Shown here piece by piece: positions 24,333 to 32,174 of a stretch of 60,012 bases of DNA. Every line of letters starts with the position of its first letter. The first letter of the stretch is position 1. The DNA lies in NCBI GenBank assembly GCA_023408315.1, contig JAEYKI010000026.1:1-60012 (forward strand), written 5' to 3'. The notes under the pieces were generated by a model that was not told where the DNA came from, searched no databases, and saw only the letters and a list, made by a program, of their open reading frames with translations. Position numbers and translations under genes: made by a program. The stretch is from Bacillota bacterium. GTDB taxonomy: Bacteria > Bacillota > Clostridia > Christensenellales > Christensenellaceae.

Positions 24333-25267
24333 TCAGGATTATGTCTACCGCAAAGGGAGGCACGCTGGAGGAGATCTCTGCAATGGAGCCGAACGCGTGG
24401 ATCCACCTGGCGGATCCCACCAAGGACGAAATACAGAAAGTGGCCCAAGCTCTTTTGATAGAGCCGGATTTTCTGCGCGCAGCCTTGGACGAAGAAGAAA
24501 CCGTCCGTATTGATACGGAGATGGACCAGACGCTTATATTGGTGGACATTCCGGTGGTTGAGCCGGAAGGAACGTCTTTTATGTATTCCACCATTCCTTT
24601 GGGCATTGTGATGACAGACAGCAACATTGTAACTGTTTGCCTGGAGGAAACGTCTATTATTGAAGATTTCTGGAACAACCGCGTGCGCGGCTTTGACACG
24701 CAGAAAAAAGCGCGGTTTGTTTTGCAGCTTTTGTATAAAAACGCTTCCAAGTTTTTGCAGTATCTGCGCCAGATAGACAAGCTAAGCACGCAGATAGAAA
24801 ATTCTTTGCATAAATCTATGAGAAACAGGGAATTGATACAAATGCTGAGGCTGGAGAAATCCCTTGTTTATTTTTCTACGTCTGTTAAATCCAATGAGAT
24901 CGTGCTGGAAAAAATGCTGAAAAACAATGTGATAAAAAAATATCCGGATGATTTGGAACTGCTGGAAGACGTTATTGTTGAAAACAAGCAGGCTATTGAA
25001 ATGTGTACAATTTACAGGGACATTTTGAGCGGCACCATGGATGCGTTTGCTTCCGTTATCTCCAACAATCTGAACATTGTGATGAAATTTTTGACTTCAA
25101 TAACGATTGTGCTGGCTATTCCCACCATGATCGCCAGTTTTTTTGGCATGAATGTAAAGGGGTTGCCGTTTGATGACCTAAGCTGGGGCTTCTGGGCGGT
25201 GGTGGCTTTTGCCGCCGTGATTTCCGGCATTTCCATTGCAATATTGTGGCGCAGGCGGATGTTTTAG
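24329..25267 (+). CDS. corA: CorA family magnesium/divalent cation transporter
   Basis: Pentameric Mg2+ (Co2+, Ni2+) channel of 312 residues. A cytosolic N-terminal domain with a long alpha-helical stalk (about 120-250) is followed by two C-terminal TM helices (about 250-272 and 283-305) joined by the GMN signature. The start is the TTG at 24329, giving MIRIMSTAKGG as in relatives. It has no good ribosome binding site, only GTGGGTG, and overlaps the leader peptide stop, so expression probably depends on ribosomes finishing the leader. The ATG at 24341 is an alternative. Confidence 0.93.
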   Translation: MIRIMSTAKGGTLEEISAMEPNAWIHLADPTKDEIQKVAQALLIEPDFLRAALDEEETVRIDTEMDQTLILVDIPVVEPEGTSFMYSTIPLGIVMTDSNIVTVCLEETSIIEDFWNNRVRGFDTQKKARFVLQLLYKNASKFLQYLRQIDKLSTQIENSLHKSMRNRELIQMLRLEKSLVYFSTSVKSNEIVLEKMLKNNVIKKYPDDLELLEDVIVENKQAIEMCTIYRDILSGTMDAFASVISNNLNIVMKFLTSITIVLAIPTMIASFFGMNVKGLPFDDLSWGFWAVVAFAAVISGISIAILWRRRMF

Positions 25268-25274
25268 CGCCGGT

Positions 25275-25303
25275 TTGAATTTTATTTGAACTTGTGTTAT
25301 AAT
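25275..25303 (+). promoter_or_regulatory. Sigma-A promoter of murA
   Basis: TTGAAT (25275-25280), 17-nt spacer, perfect TATAAT (25298-25303). Confidence 0.75.
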
Positions 25304-25361
25304 ACATCCGCTTTGTAAGAATTGCATCTTATTCATTAAAGCGAAAGGCAAGAACAGATTT

Positions 25362-26654
25362 TTGATAGAGAAACTTGTGATTAAGGGCGGCATTCCGCTC
25401 CACGGAGAAGTAAATATAACAGGCGCCAAAAACGCCGCAGTCGCCATATTGCCTGCCGCCATTCTGGCGGAGGGTGTTACCACCGTTGAGAATCTGCCCA
25501 ATATTGCGGATGTACTGATTTTAAGAAGAATTCTGGAATCTTTGGGCGCTATTGTTGAGTTTGACCCGGAAACAGGCGTGATGCGCATAGACAGCACGCC
25601 TTTGAATACCAGCCATGTGACGAATCCTCTTGTTAAAAACCTGCGTGCGTCCTATTATTTTTTGGGGGCCATGCTGGGCCGTTTTGGCGAGGCGGAAATA
25701 CTGCTTCCCGGCGGCTGCGCCATTGGGGAGCGGCCCATAGACCAGCACGTAAAAGGAATGGAAACGCTGGGAGCTACCGTTAAAACGGAATACGGTAAGC
25801 TGGTAGCCACTTCTTCCGGCAAGCTGGTGGGCAGGGATGTATACCTGGATCTTGTATCTGTGGGGGCAACCATTAATGTGATGCTGGCCGCTGTGCGGGC
25901 AAATGGGCTTACCACCATAACCAACGCTGCAAAAGAACCTCATGTGGTGGACGTTGCCAATTTTTTAACCTGTATGGGCGCCAAGATAAAGGGAGCGGGC
26001 ACGGATGTAATCCGCGTTACCGGCGTTGAGAAGCTGCATGGCTGCAATTATTCCATCATTCCTGACCAGATTGAAACCGGCACGCTGATGATAGCCGCCG
26101 CCGCAACGCGGGGCGACGTGATACTGCGCAACGCGATCCCCACCCATATGGAGGCGCTAACAGCAAAAATGCTGGAAATGGGCGTTTCTGTGCAGGAGGG
26201 TATTGATTATATACGGGTGTTTTGCGATAGAACCCCCAAGGCGGTTCACATTAAAACACTGCCATATCCCGGATTCCCCACAGATTTGCAGCAGCCGGCC
26301 ACGGTGTTGCTCTCAACGGCTTTGGGGACCAGCGTGATTGTGGAGAATATATTTGAATCCCGCTTTAAGCATATTAACGAGATACGCCGTATGGGCGCGA
26401 AAGTAAGCATAGACGACCGCGTGGCCGTGGTGGAAGGTGTGGAGAAACTGACAGGCGCTCCGGTGCGCGCGACCGATTTGCGTGCGGGCGCGGCACTGAT
26501 TGTGGCAGGGCTGATGGCGGACGGAACGACGGAGATACATAACATTAAATACATAGACCGCGGATATGACCATATTGAAAATAAACTCAGAAAACTGGGT
26601 GCGGATATTACCCGCGAAGTGGTAAATATACCGGACGACGAATATTATTATTAA
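25362..26654 (+). CDS. murA: UDP-N-acetylglucosamine 1-carboxyvinyltransferase
   Basis: First committed enzyme of peptidoglycan synthesis, transferring enolpyruvate from PEP to UDP-GlcNAc; the fosfomycin target. The 430-residue protein has the KNAAVAILPA motif near residue 22 and the catalytic Cys 119 in GGCAIGERPID, i.e. the fosfomycin-sensitive cysteine form. The start is a TTG at 25362; the nearest SD-like bases (AAAGG) are 13 nt away, somewhat far. Transcribed from its own promoter and ended by a bidirectional terminator. Genomes of this group often have two murA copies; only one is seen here. Confidence 0.96.
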   Translation: MIEKLVIKGGIPLHGEVNITGAKNAAVAILPAAILAEGVTTVENLPNIADVLILRRILESLGAIVEFDPETGVMRIDSTPLNTSHVTNPLVKNLRASYYFLGAMLGRFGEAEILLPGGCAIGERPIDQHVKGMETLGATVKTEYGKLVATSSGKLVGRDVYLDLVSVGATINVMLAAVRANGLTTITNAAKEPHVVDVANFLTCMGAKIKGAGTDVIRVTGVEKLHGCNYSIIPDQIETGTLMIAAAATRGDVILRNAIPTHMEALTAKMLEMGVSVQEGIDYIRVFCDRTPKAVHIKTLPYPGFPTDLQQPATVLLSTALGTSVIVENIFESRFKHINEIRRMGAKVSIDDRVAVVEGVEKLTGAPVRATDLRAGAALIVAGLMADGTTEIHNIKYIDRGYDHIENKLRKLGADITREVVNIPDDEYYY

Positions 26655-26664
26655 TAAAGGCAAT

Positions 26665-26691
26665 AAAAAAACAGCTTTCCGGCTGTTTTTT
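26665..26691. terminator. Bidirectional terminator between murA and metA
   Basis: AAAAACAGC (26667-26675) and GCTGTTTTT (26682-26690) around a 6-nt loop, with A and T runs on both sides. It serves the two convergent genes. Confidence 0.9.
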
Positions 26692-26695
26692 AAAT

Positions 26696-27619
26696 CTATT
26701 CTTTGTTGATGCCCGAAAGGTCGAAAGGCGTTTCCTGGTATACGTAATAATTAAGCCAGTTGTTGAACAAAAGGCTGGCATGTGAACGCCACTGGACGAT
26801 GGGCGTTGCCTTGGGGTCGTTGCCCGGGTAATAGTTTCGTGGAACGGCGATGGGCAGGCCGCGGGAAATGTCCCGGTTGTATTCGTCTCCCAGGGTGTCC
26901 GGATCGTATTCCGGGTGTCCGGTAACAAATATCTGCCTGCCGTGCTTTCCGATTACGATATAAACGCCCGATTCTTCCGATTCGCACAGGAGTTCCAGCT
27001 CGGGACGCGCAAGGATGTCTTTGCGCCTGACCTCCGTATGCCTGGAATGCGGGGCGTAGAATACTTCGTCAAAACCGCGCATCAGGGGTACTGCGCGATT
27101 GTTGCAGGTATGCTTGAATATGCCAAACATTTTTTGGTCCAGCGAATATTTTGGGATGTTATAATGGTAATACAGGCCCGCTTGCGCTCCCCAGCAGATA
27201 TGCAGGGTGGAAAAAACGTTTGCGCGGCTCCATTCCATAATCTGGGTGAGTTCCTTCCAGTAGGTTACCTGCTCAAAGGGCATCTGTTCAACGGGCGCTC
27301 CCGTGATGATCAGGCCGTCGAATTTTTGGCCGCACACTTCGTCAAATGTCGAATAAAATGTGTTAAGGTATTCTTCGGAAGTATTTTTGGATGTATGCGT
27401 GGCAGGGTGCAATAATACGACCTCTATCTGCAGGGGCGTGTTTGCAAGAAGCCGCAGAAGCTGCGTCTCGGTTTGAACCTTTGTTGGCATGATGTTCAGA
27501 ATGGCAATCCGCAGGGGGCGGATATCCTGCTTTTGGGCGCGGTCTGATGTCATGATGAATATGCCTTCATGTGAAAGCGTTTGAACTGCCGGTAAATCCC
27601 CATTGACATTGATAGGCAT
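26696..27619 (-). CDS. metA: homoserine O-acetyltransferase (MetA type)
   Basis: Activates homoserine for methionine synthesis. The 307-residue glutamine-amidotransferase-like protein has the catalytic triad Cys 142 (HICWGAQ), His 235 and Glu 237 (GHPEYD). Residue 111 is Glu; in characterised MetA enzymes Glu at this position goes with acetyl-CoA and Gly with succinyl-CoA, so acetyl transfer is predicted despite the MetA name. The ATG at 27619 has AAGGAG upstream; a longer upstream reading frame has no start support and would run past the promoter. It diverges from the serine acetyltransferase gene, linking cysteine and methionine synthesis. Confidence 0.95.
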   Translation of the reverse strand: MPINVNGDLPAVQTLSHEGIFIMTSDRAQKQDIRPLRIAILNIMPTKVQTETQLLRLLANTPLQIEVVLLHPATHTSKNTSEEYLNTFYSTFDEVCGQKFDGLIITGAPVEQMPFEQVTYWKELTQIMEWSRANVFSTLHICWGAQAGLYYHYNIPKYSLDQKMFGIFKHTCNNRAVPLMRGFDEVFYAPHSRHTEVRRKDILARPELELLCESEESGVYIVIGKHGRQIFVTGHPEYDPDTLGDEYNRDISRGLPIAVPRNYYPGNDPKATPIVQWRSHASLLFNNWLNYYVYQETPFDLSGINKE

Positions 27620-27649
27620 TCTGCTACTCCTTTGCTTTAAGAGAACTGT

Positions 27650-27678
27650 TTGACGATCATTATACTTTATAATAAAAT
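27650..27678 (+). promoter_or_regulatory. Sigma-A promoter of the serine acetyltransferase gene
   Basis: TTGACG (27650-27655), 17-nt spacer, TAAAAT (27673-27678). Expected start near 27685. Confidence 0.65.
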
Positions 27679-27693
27679 AATTGTACATACCAA
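27666..27693 (-). promoter_or_regulatory. Candidate sigma-A promoter of metA
   Basis: On the minus strand: TTGGTA (27688-27693), 16-nt spacer, TATAAA (27666-27671). It overlaps the oppositely directed promoter, so RNA polymerase could occupy only one at a time. Confidence 0.5.
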
Positions 27694-27719
27694 AAAATTG
27701 TCTGGAGGTGGTTTTTATC

Positions 27720-28628
27720 ATTAAAGAGTGGCTTAACAGTGAAGCGCAAAAACTGGCGGAAGAATTGACGCGCATTAACAACGTCAATATTGCGGAAGAC
27801 AGCATCAGCGGGTTTGGTATGAAAGCCCGCGTGGAAAAACTGATTGAACTCATCCGCTCCGCGCTGTTTCCCAATATATACCAAAGATCGTTAAAAAACC
27901 CGGACTTTTTGGATACGGTGGTATGCGATAAATTGCAGCAGGGGGCTATTTTGCTGTATGAAATTTGCCGCGACGTTCTTGTGAACCGGTGTGAAAAAAA
28001 CACAAAGGGCGGGCTTGAGTGCGACAAGTGCAAGGAAACCGCCCAGCTCACAACAATCGCTTTTATGAACAGCCTGCCGTCCATAGCGGCATTGCTGAAT
28101 ACGGATATACAGGCCGCCTATAACGGCGACCCAGCGGCGGTATCCAAAGAAGAAATTTTACTTTCTTATCCTGCCTTTGAGGCCATCAGCATATTCAGGC
28201 TGGCGCACCGCCTGCACGAACTGAAAGTGCCGCTGCTGCCCCGCATTATGACCGAGTACGCCCACCAGCTTACGGGGATTGATATTCATCCGGGCGCAAC
28301 AGTTGGCAGGTATTTTTTTATAGATCATGGAACGGGCGTTGTGATTGGCGAAACCTGCACCATTGGCGACAATGTGAAACTGTACCAGGGAGTAACGCTT
28401 GGCGCAAAAAGCTTTGAACTGGACGCGGACGGCAATCCGGTCAAGGGCATCAAGCGTCATCCAAATATTGAAAACGATGTGATTATTTACGCGGGCGCAA
28501 CCATACTGGGCGGCGACACAACCATTGGGCACCACAGCGTTATTGGCGGCAACGTGTGGCTCACCACTTCTGTGGAGCCTTACTCCACCGTGTATAACGC
28601 CCAGCCCTCGCCTATTATTAAGAAATAA
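27720..28628 (+). CDS. cysE: serine O-acetyltransferase (EpsC type)
   Basis: Makes O-acetylserine for cysteine synthesis. The protein of about 302 residues has a helical N-terminal domain and a left-handed beta-helix of hexapeptide repeats (HPGATVGRYFFIDHGTG, VVIGETCTIG, IIYAGATILGG), as in the longer EpsC-type enzymes. The start is uncertain. GGAGG at 27704-27708 is followed by no ATG, TTG or GTG at normal spacing. ATC (27717) and ATT (27720) are 8 and 11 nt away and both in frame. The GTG at 27708 overlaps the ribosome site, and a TTG at 27681 lies before the predicted transcript start. I give the ATT (IKEWLN...). Confidence 0.9.
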   Translation: MKEWLNSEAQKLAEELTRINNVNIAEDSISGFGMKARVEKLIELIRSALFPNIYQRSLKNPDFLDTVVCDKLQQGAILLYEICRDVLVNRCEKNTKGGLECDKCKETAQLTTIAFMNSLPSIAALLNTDIQAAYNGDPAAVSKEEILLSYPAFEAISIFRLAHRLHELKVPLLPRIMTEYAHQLTGIDIHPGATVGRYFFIDHGTGVVIGETCTIGDNVKLYQGVTLGAKSFELDADGNPVKGIKRHPNIENDVIIYAGATILGGDTTIGHHSVIGGNVWLTTSVEPYSTVYNAQPSPIIKK

Positions 28629-28635
28629 ACCCTGC

Positions 28636-28653
28636 GAGGCCTCCGCCTCTTTT
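28636..28653 (+). terminator. Short terminator after the serine acetyltransferase gene
   Basis: GAGGC (28636-28640) with GCCTC (28645-28649), 4-nt loop, then four Ts. Only 5 bp but GC-rich. Confidence 0.55.
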
Positions 28654-28665
28654 CTGAAAAAAATA

Positions 28666-28714
28666 AAAACAAACAGTTTTTCGAATTAAGATTATACGTT
28701 AAACTGTTTGTTTT
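28666..28714 (-). terminator. Terminator for murC (14-bp perfect inverted repeat)
   Basis: The arms 28666-28679 and 28701-28714 are exact reverse complements. Read on the minus strand the stem is followed by a T-rich run (complement of 28653-28669). It is about 100 nt past the murC stop, with the palindromic cluster in between. Confidence 0.65.
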
Positions 28715-28724
28715 GTTTCTCTTC

Positions 28725-28809
28725 GAAAAATGCCGTAGGCATTTTTCACAAATGGGATTCCAAAGGGATGATCGTCCCTTTGGCGGTGGTTTGGAGGCAG
28801 AGCCTCCAA
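28725..28809. repeat. Cluster of three perfect palindromes
   Basis: Three stems in 85 nt: GAAAAATGCC (28725-28734) with its complement at 28738-28747; CCAAAGGGA (28760-28768) with 28775-28783; TTGGAGGC (28791-28798) with 28802-28809. Loops are 3, 6 and 3 nt. All lie between the serine acetyltransferase and murC stop codons. It resembles, from memory, intergenic palindromic elements seen in several gut bacteria, with the linker TTTGGAATCCCATT on the minus strand. Copy number in this genome is unknown; there is no second copy in the window. Confidence 0.7.
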
Positions 28810-28811
28810 TA

Positions 28812-30188
28812 TTAATCCTGTAAAAACACCATTTGCTGTTTATTGACGTCGCCGGAGCCCAAGGTTACGACGATGTCGCCGGGCTGCCAGTTTGCGAGCA
28901 GATACTGTTTGATTTCCTGGAAAGTGGGAATGTATTTTGCGTTACCGGAATTTTTGTTGATTTCCGCAACCAGGTCTGTCGCATGGATATCGCCGCGGTC
29001 TATATCGCGGCCGGGATACAGGTCCGGCACCAGGACTTCGTCCGCCTGAGAAAAGCTTTGGCCATATTTGACTCTAAGGGTTCTTGCGCGTGTAAAAGAG
29101 TTACATTGAAAAACCACCCACAGCTTTTTATGCGGGTATATTTTCGCGGCCTGCATGCAGGCTTTGATTTCGCTGGGATGGTGGGCGTAATCGTGAAATA
29201 TCTTAACGCCGTCCCGCTCACCCACAAGCTCAAAACGCCGACCTGCCAAATGGTAGTGCGCAAGCGCCTGGGCGCAGGCTGTGAGGTTAACGCCAAACAC
29301 TTCGTGCGCGTAGATAGTGGCGGCCATGGCGTTTTGCAGGTTGTGCAAACCGGGCACACCCAGAGCAATCTGCCCGGCGGGCTTGCCGTGGTGCATCAAT
29401 GTTGCGGTTCCGTTGCCCATTTCGTTAAAGGAAACATTTGCAATATTCCAGTCGCTCCCTTCTGTGCCGTATGTAACAATTCGGCAGGAAACCTCGCCCG
29501 CCAGCCGCATGGTCAGCGGATCGGCCGCGTTGAGGAAGAGAACGCTGGTTTCCCCCAGTTTGTGCACAAACTCGGCGAACGTTTGATATATGTCCTCAAT
29601 ATCTTTATAAAAATCCAGATGATCGTCGTCTATGTTATTTACCAGGATGTATTTTGGCGAAAGGGTCAAAAAGCTTTTAACGTATTCGCAGGCTTCCGTA
29701 ATAAAAATATCGCTTGTGCCAAGCTTTACGCCGCCGCCCAGAAAATCTACCATGCCCCCCACGTGCACCGTGCAGTCTATATCCGCTTCCTGCATGATGA
29801 GTGCGAGCATGGAGGTAATGGTTGTTTTGCCGTGGCAGCCGGATATGCAGGCCACCTGGCCGTATTTTGCGGACAGAATGCCCAATAGTACGGACCGCTC
29901 CAGCATGGGTATGTTGTGGGATTGCGCGTAGGCGTATTCGGGATTTGTGGGCTTGATAGCCGCAGAGTAGATCACCAGGTCGGCCCCTACCGCGTTTTTT
30001 TCTTCGTGCCCTAGGCATACCGGTATTTGATGTTCCTTGAGTTTCTCAGTAAATGCGGATTCGCGTAAATCGCTTCCAGTGACCAGAAAACCATTTGTTT
30101 TGAGTATCTGGGCCAGCCCGCTCATGCTGCATCCGCCGATTCCGATGAAATGCACGTGCTTGCCCTTGAACTGATTTAGATCAATCAT
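28812..30188 (-). CDS. murC: UDP-N-acetylmuramate--L-alanine ligase
   Basis: Adds L-Ala to UDP-MurNAc in peptidoglycan precursor synthesis, ATP-dependent. The 458-residue Mur ligase has the N-terminal Rossmann motif FIGIGGCSMSGLA, the ATP P-loop GCHGKTT near residue 115, the central HYAHHP-type segment (HDYAHHPSEI), and a C-terminal ligase domain. The ATG at 30188 has GGAG 6 nt upstream; a TTG at 30200 is in frame but lies before that site. It is cytosolic, and stands alone rather than in a division/cell wall cluster. Confidence 0.96.
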   Translation of the reverse strand: MIDLNQFKGKHVHFIGIGGCSMSGLAQILKTNGFLVTGSDLRESAFTEKLKEHQIPVCLGHEEKNAVGADLVIYSAAIKPTNPEYAYAQSHNIPMLERSVLLGILSAKYGQVACISGCHGKTTITSMLALIMQEADIDCTVHVGGMVDFLGGGVKLGTSDIFITEACEYVKSFLTLSPKYILVNNIDDDHLDFYKDIEDIYQTFAEFVHKLGETSVLFLNAADPLTMRLAGEVSCRIVTYGTEGSDWNIANVSFNEMGNGTATLMHHGKPAGQIALGVPGLHNLQNAMAATIYAHEVFGVNLTACAQALAHYHLAGRRFELVGERDGVKIFHDYAHHPSEIKACMQAAKIYPHKKLWVVFQCNSFTRARTLRVKYGQSFSQADEVLVPDLYPGRDIDRGDIHATDLVAEINKNSGNAKYIPTFQEIKQYLLANWQPGDIVVTLGSGDVNKQQMVFLQD

Positions 30189-30227
30189 CTGATTCTCCAA
30201 TACAATCGTATTTTCTCAACGTGGTAT

Positions 30228-30257
30228 ATTATACTTTATTCTTTTCCGTTTTATCAA
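30228..30257 (-). promoter_or_regulatory. Sigma-A promoter of murC
   Basis: On the minus strand: TTGATA (30252-30257), 18-nt spacer, perfect TATAAT (30228-30233). Confidence 0.65.
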
Positions 30258-30313
30258 TATTATAATACAAATCTTATTTGAAAATAAATATTATGAAATA
30301 ATTCGCTGGGAAA

Positions 30314-30342
30314 AAAGGATTTTTGCCTTTTATGGAGAATAT
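30314..30342 (+). promoter_or_regulatory. Sigma-H promoter of spoVG
   Basis: AAAGGATTT (30314-30322), 11-nt spacer, GGAGAATAT (30334-30342). Both boxes fit the B. subtilis sigma-H consensus (RNAGGAWWW and RNNGAATWW) at every position and at the right spacing. spoVG is a classical sigma-H gene. The start codon is 45 nt downstream. Confidence 0.8.
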
Positions 30343-30386
30343 TAGAAACAGGAGAAGTCTACATTATAAGCGGTGGAGGAAATAGC

Positions 30387-30677
30387 ATGAACATAACAGA
30401 TATCCGAATTAGAAAAATTGATGCTCTGGGGAAAATGAAAGCGATCGTCTCGGTTACGTTTGACGACATGTTTGTTGTGCACGACATGAAAGTAATCGAG
30501 GGGCAGAGCGGTCTTTTTATCGCCATGCCCAGCAGAAAGACGCCAAGCGGCGAGTACAAAGATATTGCACATCCTATCAATTCGGAGACAAGAGAATTGA
30601 TCCAGCAGAAAATTTTGAAAGAATACGAGTCCATGCCCGAAGACATGAAGGATAACAAGGCGGACCAGCCGGACTGA
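30387..30677 (+). CDS. spoVG: septation/sporulation regulator SpoVG
   Basis: Small nucleic-acid-binding protein of 96 residues. The start MNITDIRIRKI and the central MPSRKTPSGEYKDIAHPIN are the SpoVG signature. In Bacillota it influences asymmetric septation, capsule and virulence genes, and binds DNA and RNA. GGAGG lies 7 nt before the ATG. Its position just before glmU is the ancestral Bacillota order. A terminator follows, so it is transcribed apart from glmU. Confidence 0.97.
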   Translation: MNITDIRIRKIDALGKMKAIVSVTFDDMFVVHDMKVIEGQSGLFIAMPSRKTPSGEYKDIAHPINSETRELIQQKILKEYESMPEDMKDNKADQPD

Positions 30678-30702
30678 CAAAATTCTCAAAAGTGCATATC
30701 CT

Positions 30703-30730
30703 AAAGCCCTTCTTGCAAGGGCTTTTGTTT
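30703..30730 (+). terminator. Rho-independent terminator after spoVG
   Basis: AAAGCCCTT (30703-30711) with AAGGGCTTT (30717-30725), 5-nt loop, then TTTTGTTT. Confidence 0.88.
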
Positions 30731-30748
30731 TGCCTGTTTATACGATTG

Positions 30749-30777
30749 TTGACGCAGGGCGTTTGGGTGGGTACAAT
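30749..30777 (+). promoter_or_regulatory. Sigma-A promoter of glmU
   Basis: TTGACG (30749-30754), 17-nt spacer, TACAAT (30772-30777), 33 nt before the ATG. Confidence 0.75.
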
Positions 30778-30809
30778 AGAGTTGGATTTTTTATGCAAGG
30801 AGTAAACAT

Positions 30810-32174
30810 ATGGAAGATTGTCTGGCAGTGGTGCTGGCCGCGGGCGAAGGAACCCGGATGAAATCAAATAAACTGAAGGTTCTGCACGCGGCGGCGGGGC
30901 GGCCCATGATTAAATGGGTGATGTCTGCGCTGGGCGAAGCGGGGGTGAACCGCTCTGTGGTTGTTTGCGGACGGGGAATGGAAGAACTGAAGGCCGAGCT
31001 GGGAAATATCCTTTTTGCCGAACAGGCCGAACGCCTGGGCACCGGGCACGCGGTGATGCAGGCACTGCCTTTTTTAAAAGATTTTGACGGGTATATACTC
31101 ATCATGCCCGGGGATATGCCGCTGTACACCGCAAAAACGATCCAAAGCGTGTATAAAAAGGCGAAAAGCGGCGGATATGGCTGCGCGATTCTCACGGCCT
31201 TGTACCAAAATCCGTTTGGCTACGGCAGGATTATCCGGGACGGCGAGGGCAACGTTCTTAGGATTGTGGAAGAAGCCAACGCGGCAGATGAAGAAAAAAA
31301 GATTTGCGAGGCAAATGCGTTTTTATATTGTATAAAGGCCTCCCTGCTGCGGAAATGCCTGGAAAAGCTCCAGCCAACGCCGCCCAAAAATGAATATTAC
31401 CTGACGGATATTGTGGAGATGCTGGCCGCCGGAGGCGAGAAAGTGGGGGCGTATGTTGCGCCCGACGCGACCGAATGCCTGGGGGTAAATGACAGGGCCC
31501 AGCTTGCCCAGGTGGCAAAGATACTGCGGCGGCGGATTGCGGAAAAACACATGCTGAACGGCGTGACCATTATAGACCCGGACAATACATATATAGACGC
31601 GGATACCGTGATTGGTTTGGATACGGTAATCTATCCCGGCGTGATTTTGGAAAACAGCCGTATTGGCGAAGGCGTTACCTTATACCAGGGCAGCCGGATT
31701 GCAGGAAGCGAGATTGGCGACGGTTCGGACGTGCAGAACTCGGTGGTGCTGAACAGTGTTGTGGGCAAAAATACCACCGTAGGCCCGTATGCGTATTTGC
31801 GGCCGGGCACAAAGATTGGAGACAGATGCCGCGTGGGCGATTTTGTGGAGGTAAAGAACTCCAGCATTGGAGACGGCACGAAAGTATCCCACCTGACATA
31901 TATTGGAGACAGCGATTTGGGAAAGGCCATCAACGTTGGCTGCGGCGTTGTGTTTGTGAATTACGACGGAAAGAAGAAGCACAGGTCCACGGTGGGAGAC
32001 AGAGCGTTCATTGGCTGCAACACCAACCTGGTATCACCCGTGCGTGTGGGAGAGGGCGCGTATATTGCGGCGGGTTCCACCATTACGGAAGACGTGCCCG
32101 CGCATGCGCTGGCAATTGCCAGAAGCCGCCAGGTGAACAAGACGGAATGGAAAGACAAACGGGATGAAGAATAA
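30810..32174 (+). CDS. glmU: bifunctional GlcNAc-1-phosphate uridyltransferase / GlcN-1-phosphate acetyltransferase
   Basis: Makes UDP-GlcNAc for peptidoglycan. The 454-residue protein has the nucleotidyltransferase motif LAAGEGTRMKSNKLKVLH at residues 7-24 and, from about residue 250, a left-handed beta-helix of hexapeptide repeats ending in the acetyltransferase site (VNYDGKKKHRSTVGD). The length is standard for the family. AAGGAG precedes the ATG. It overlaps the HAD gene by 11 nt, and that gene in turn overlaps pth, so glmU-HAD-pth-mfd form one operon. In B. subtilis prs and ctc occupy the place of the HAD gene. Confidence 0.97.
   Translation: MEDCLAVVLAAGEGTRMKSNKLKVLHAAAGRPMIKWVMSALGEAGVNRSVVVCGRGMEELKAELGNILFAEQAERLGTGHAVMQALPFLKDFDGYILIMPGDMPLYTAKTIQSVYKKAKSGGYGCAILTALYQNPFGYGRIIRDGEGNVLRIVEEANAADEEKKICEANAFLYCIKASLLRKCLEKLQPTPPKNEYYLTDIVEMLAAGGEKVGAYVAPDATECLGVNDRAQLAQVAKILRRRIAEKHMLNGVTIIDPDNTYIDADTVIGLDTVIYPGVILENSRIGEGVTLYQGSRIAGSEIGDGSDVQNSVVLNSVVGKNTTVGPYAYLRPGTKIGDRCRVGDFVEVKNSSIGDGTKVSHLTYIGDSDLGKAINVGCGVVFVNYDGKKKHRSTVGDRAFIGCNTNLVSPVRVGEGAYIAAGSTITEDVPAHALAIARSRQVNKTEWKDKRDEE

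Noticed and set aside
27620..28084. Upstream extension of metA by about 155 codons
   Set aside because: It crosses the promoters and runs antisense to the serine acetyltransferase gene; the ATG at 27619 with AAGGAG gives the standard MetA start.
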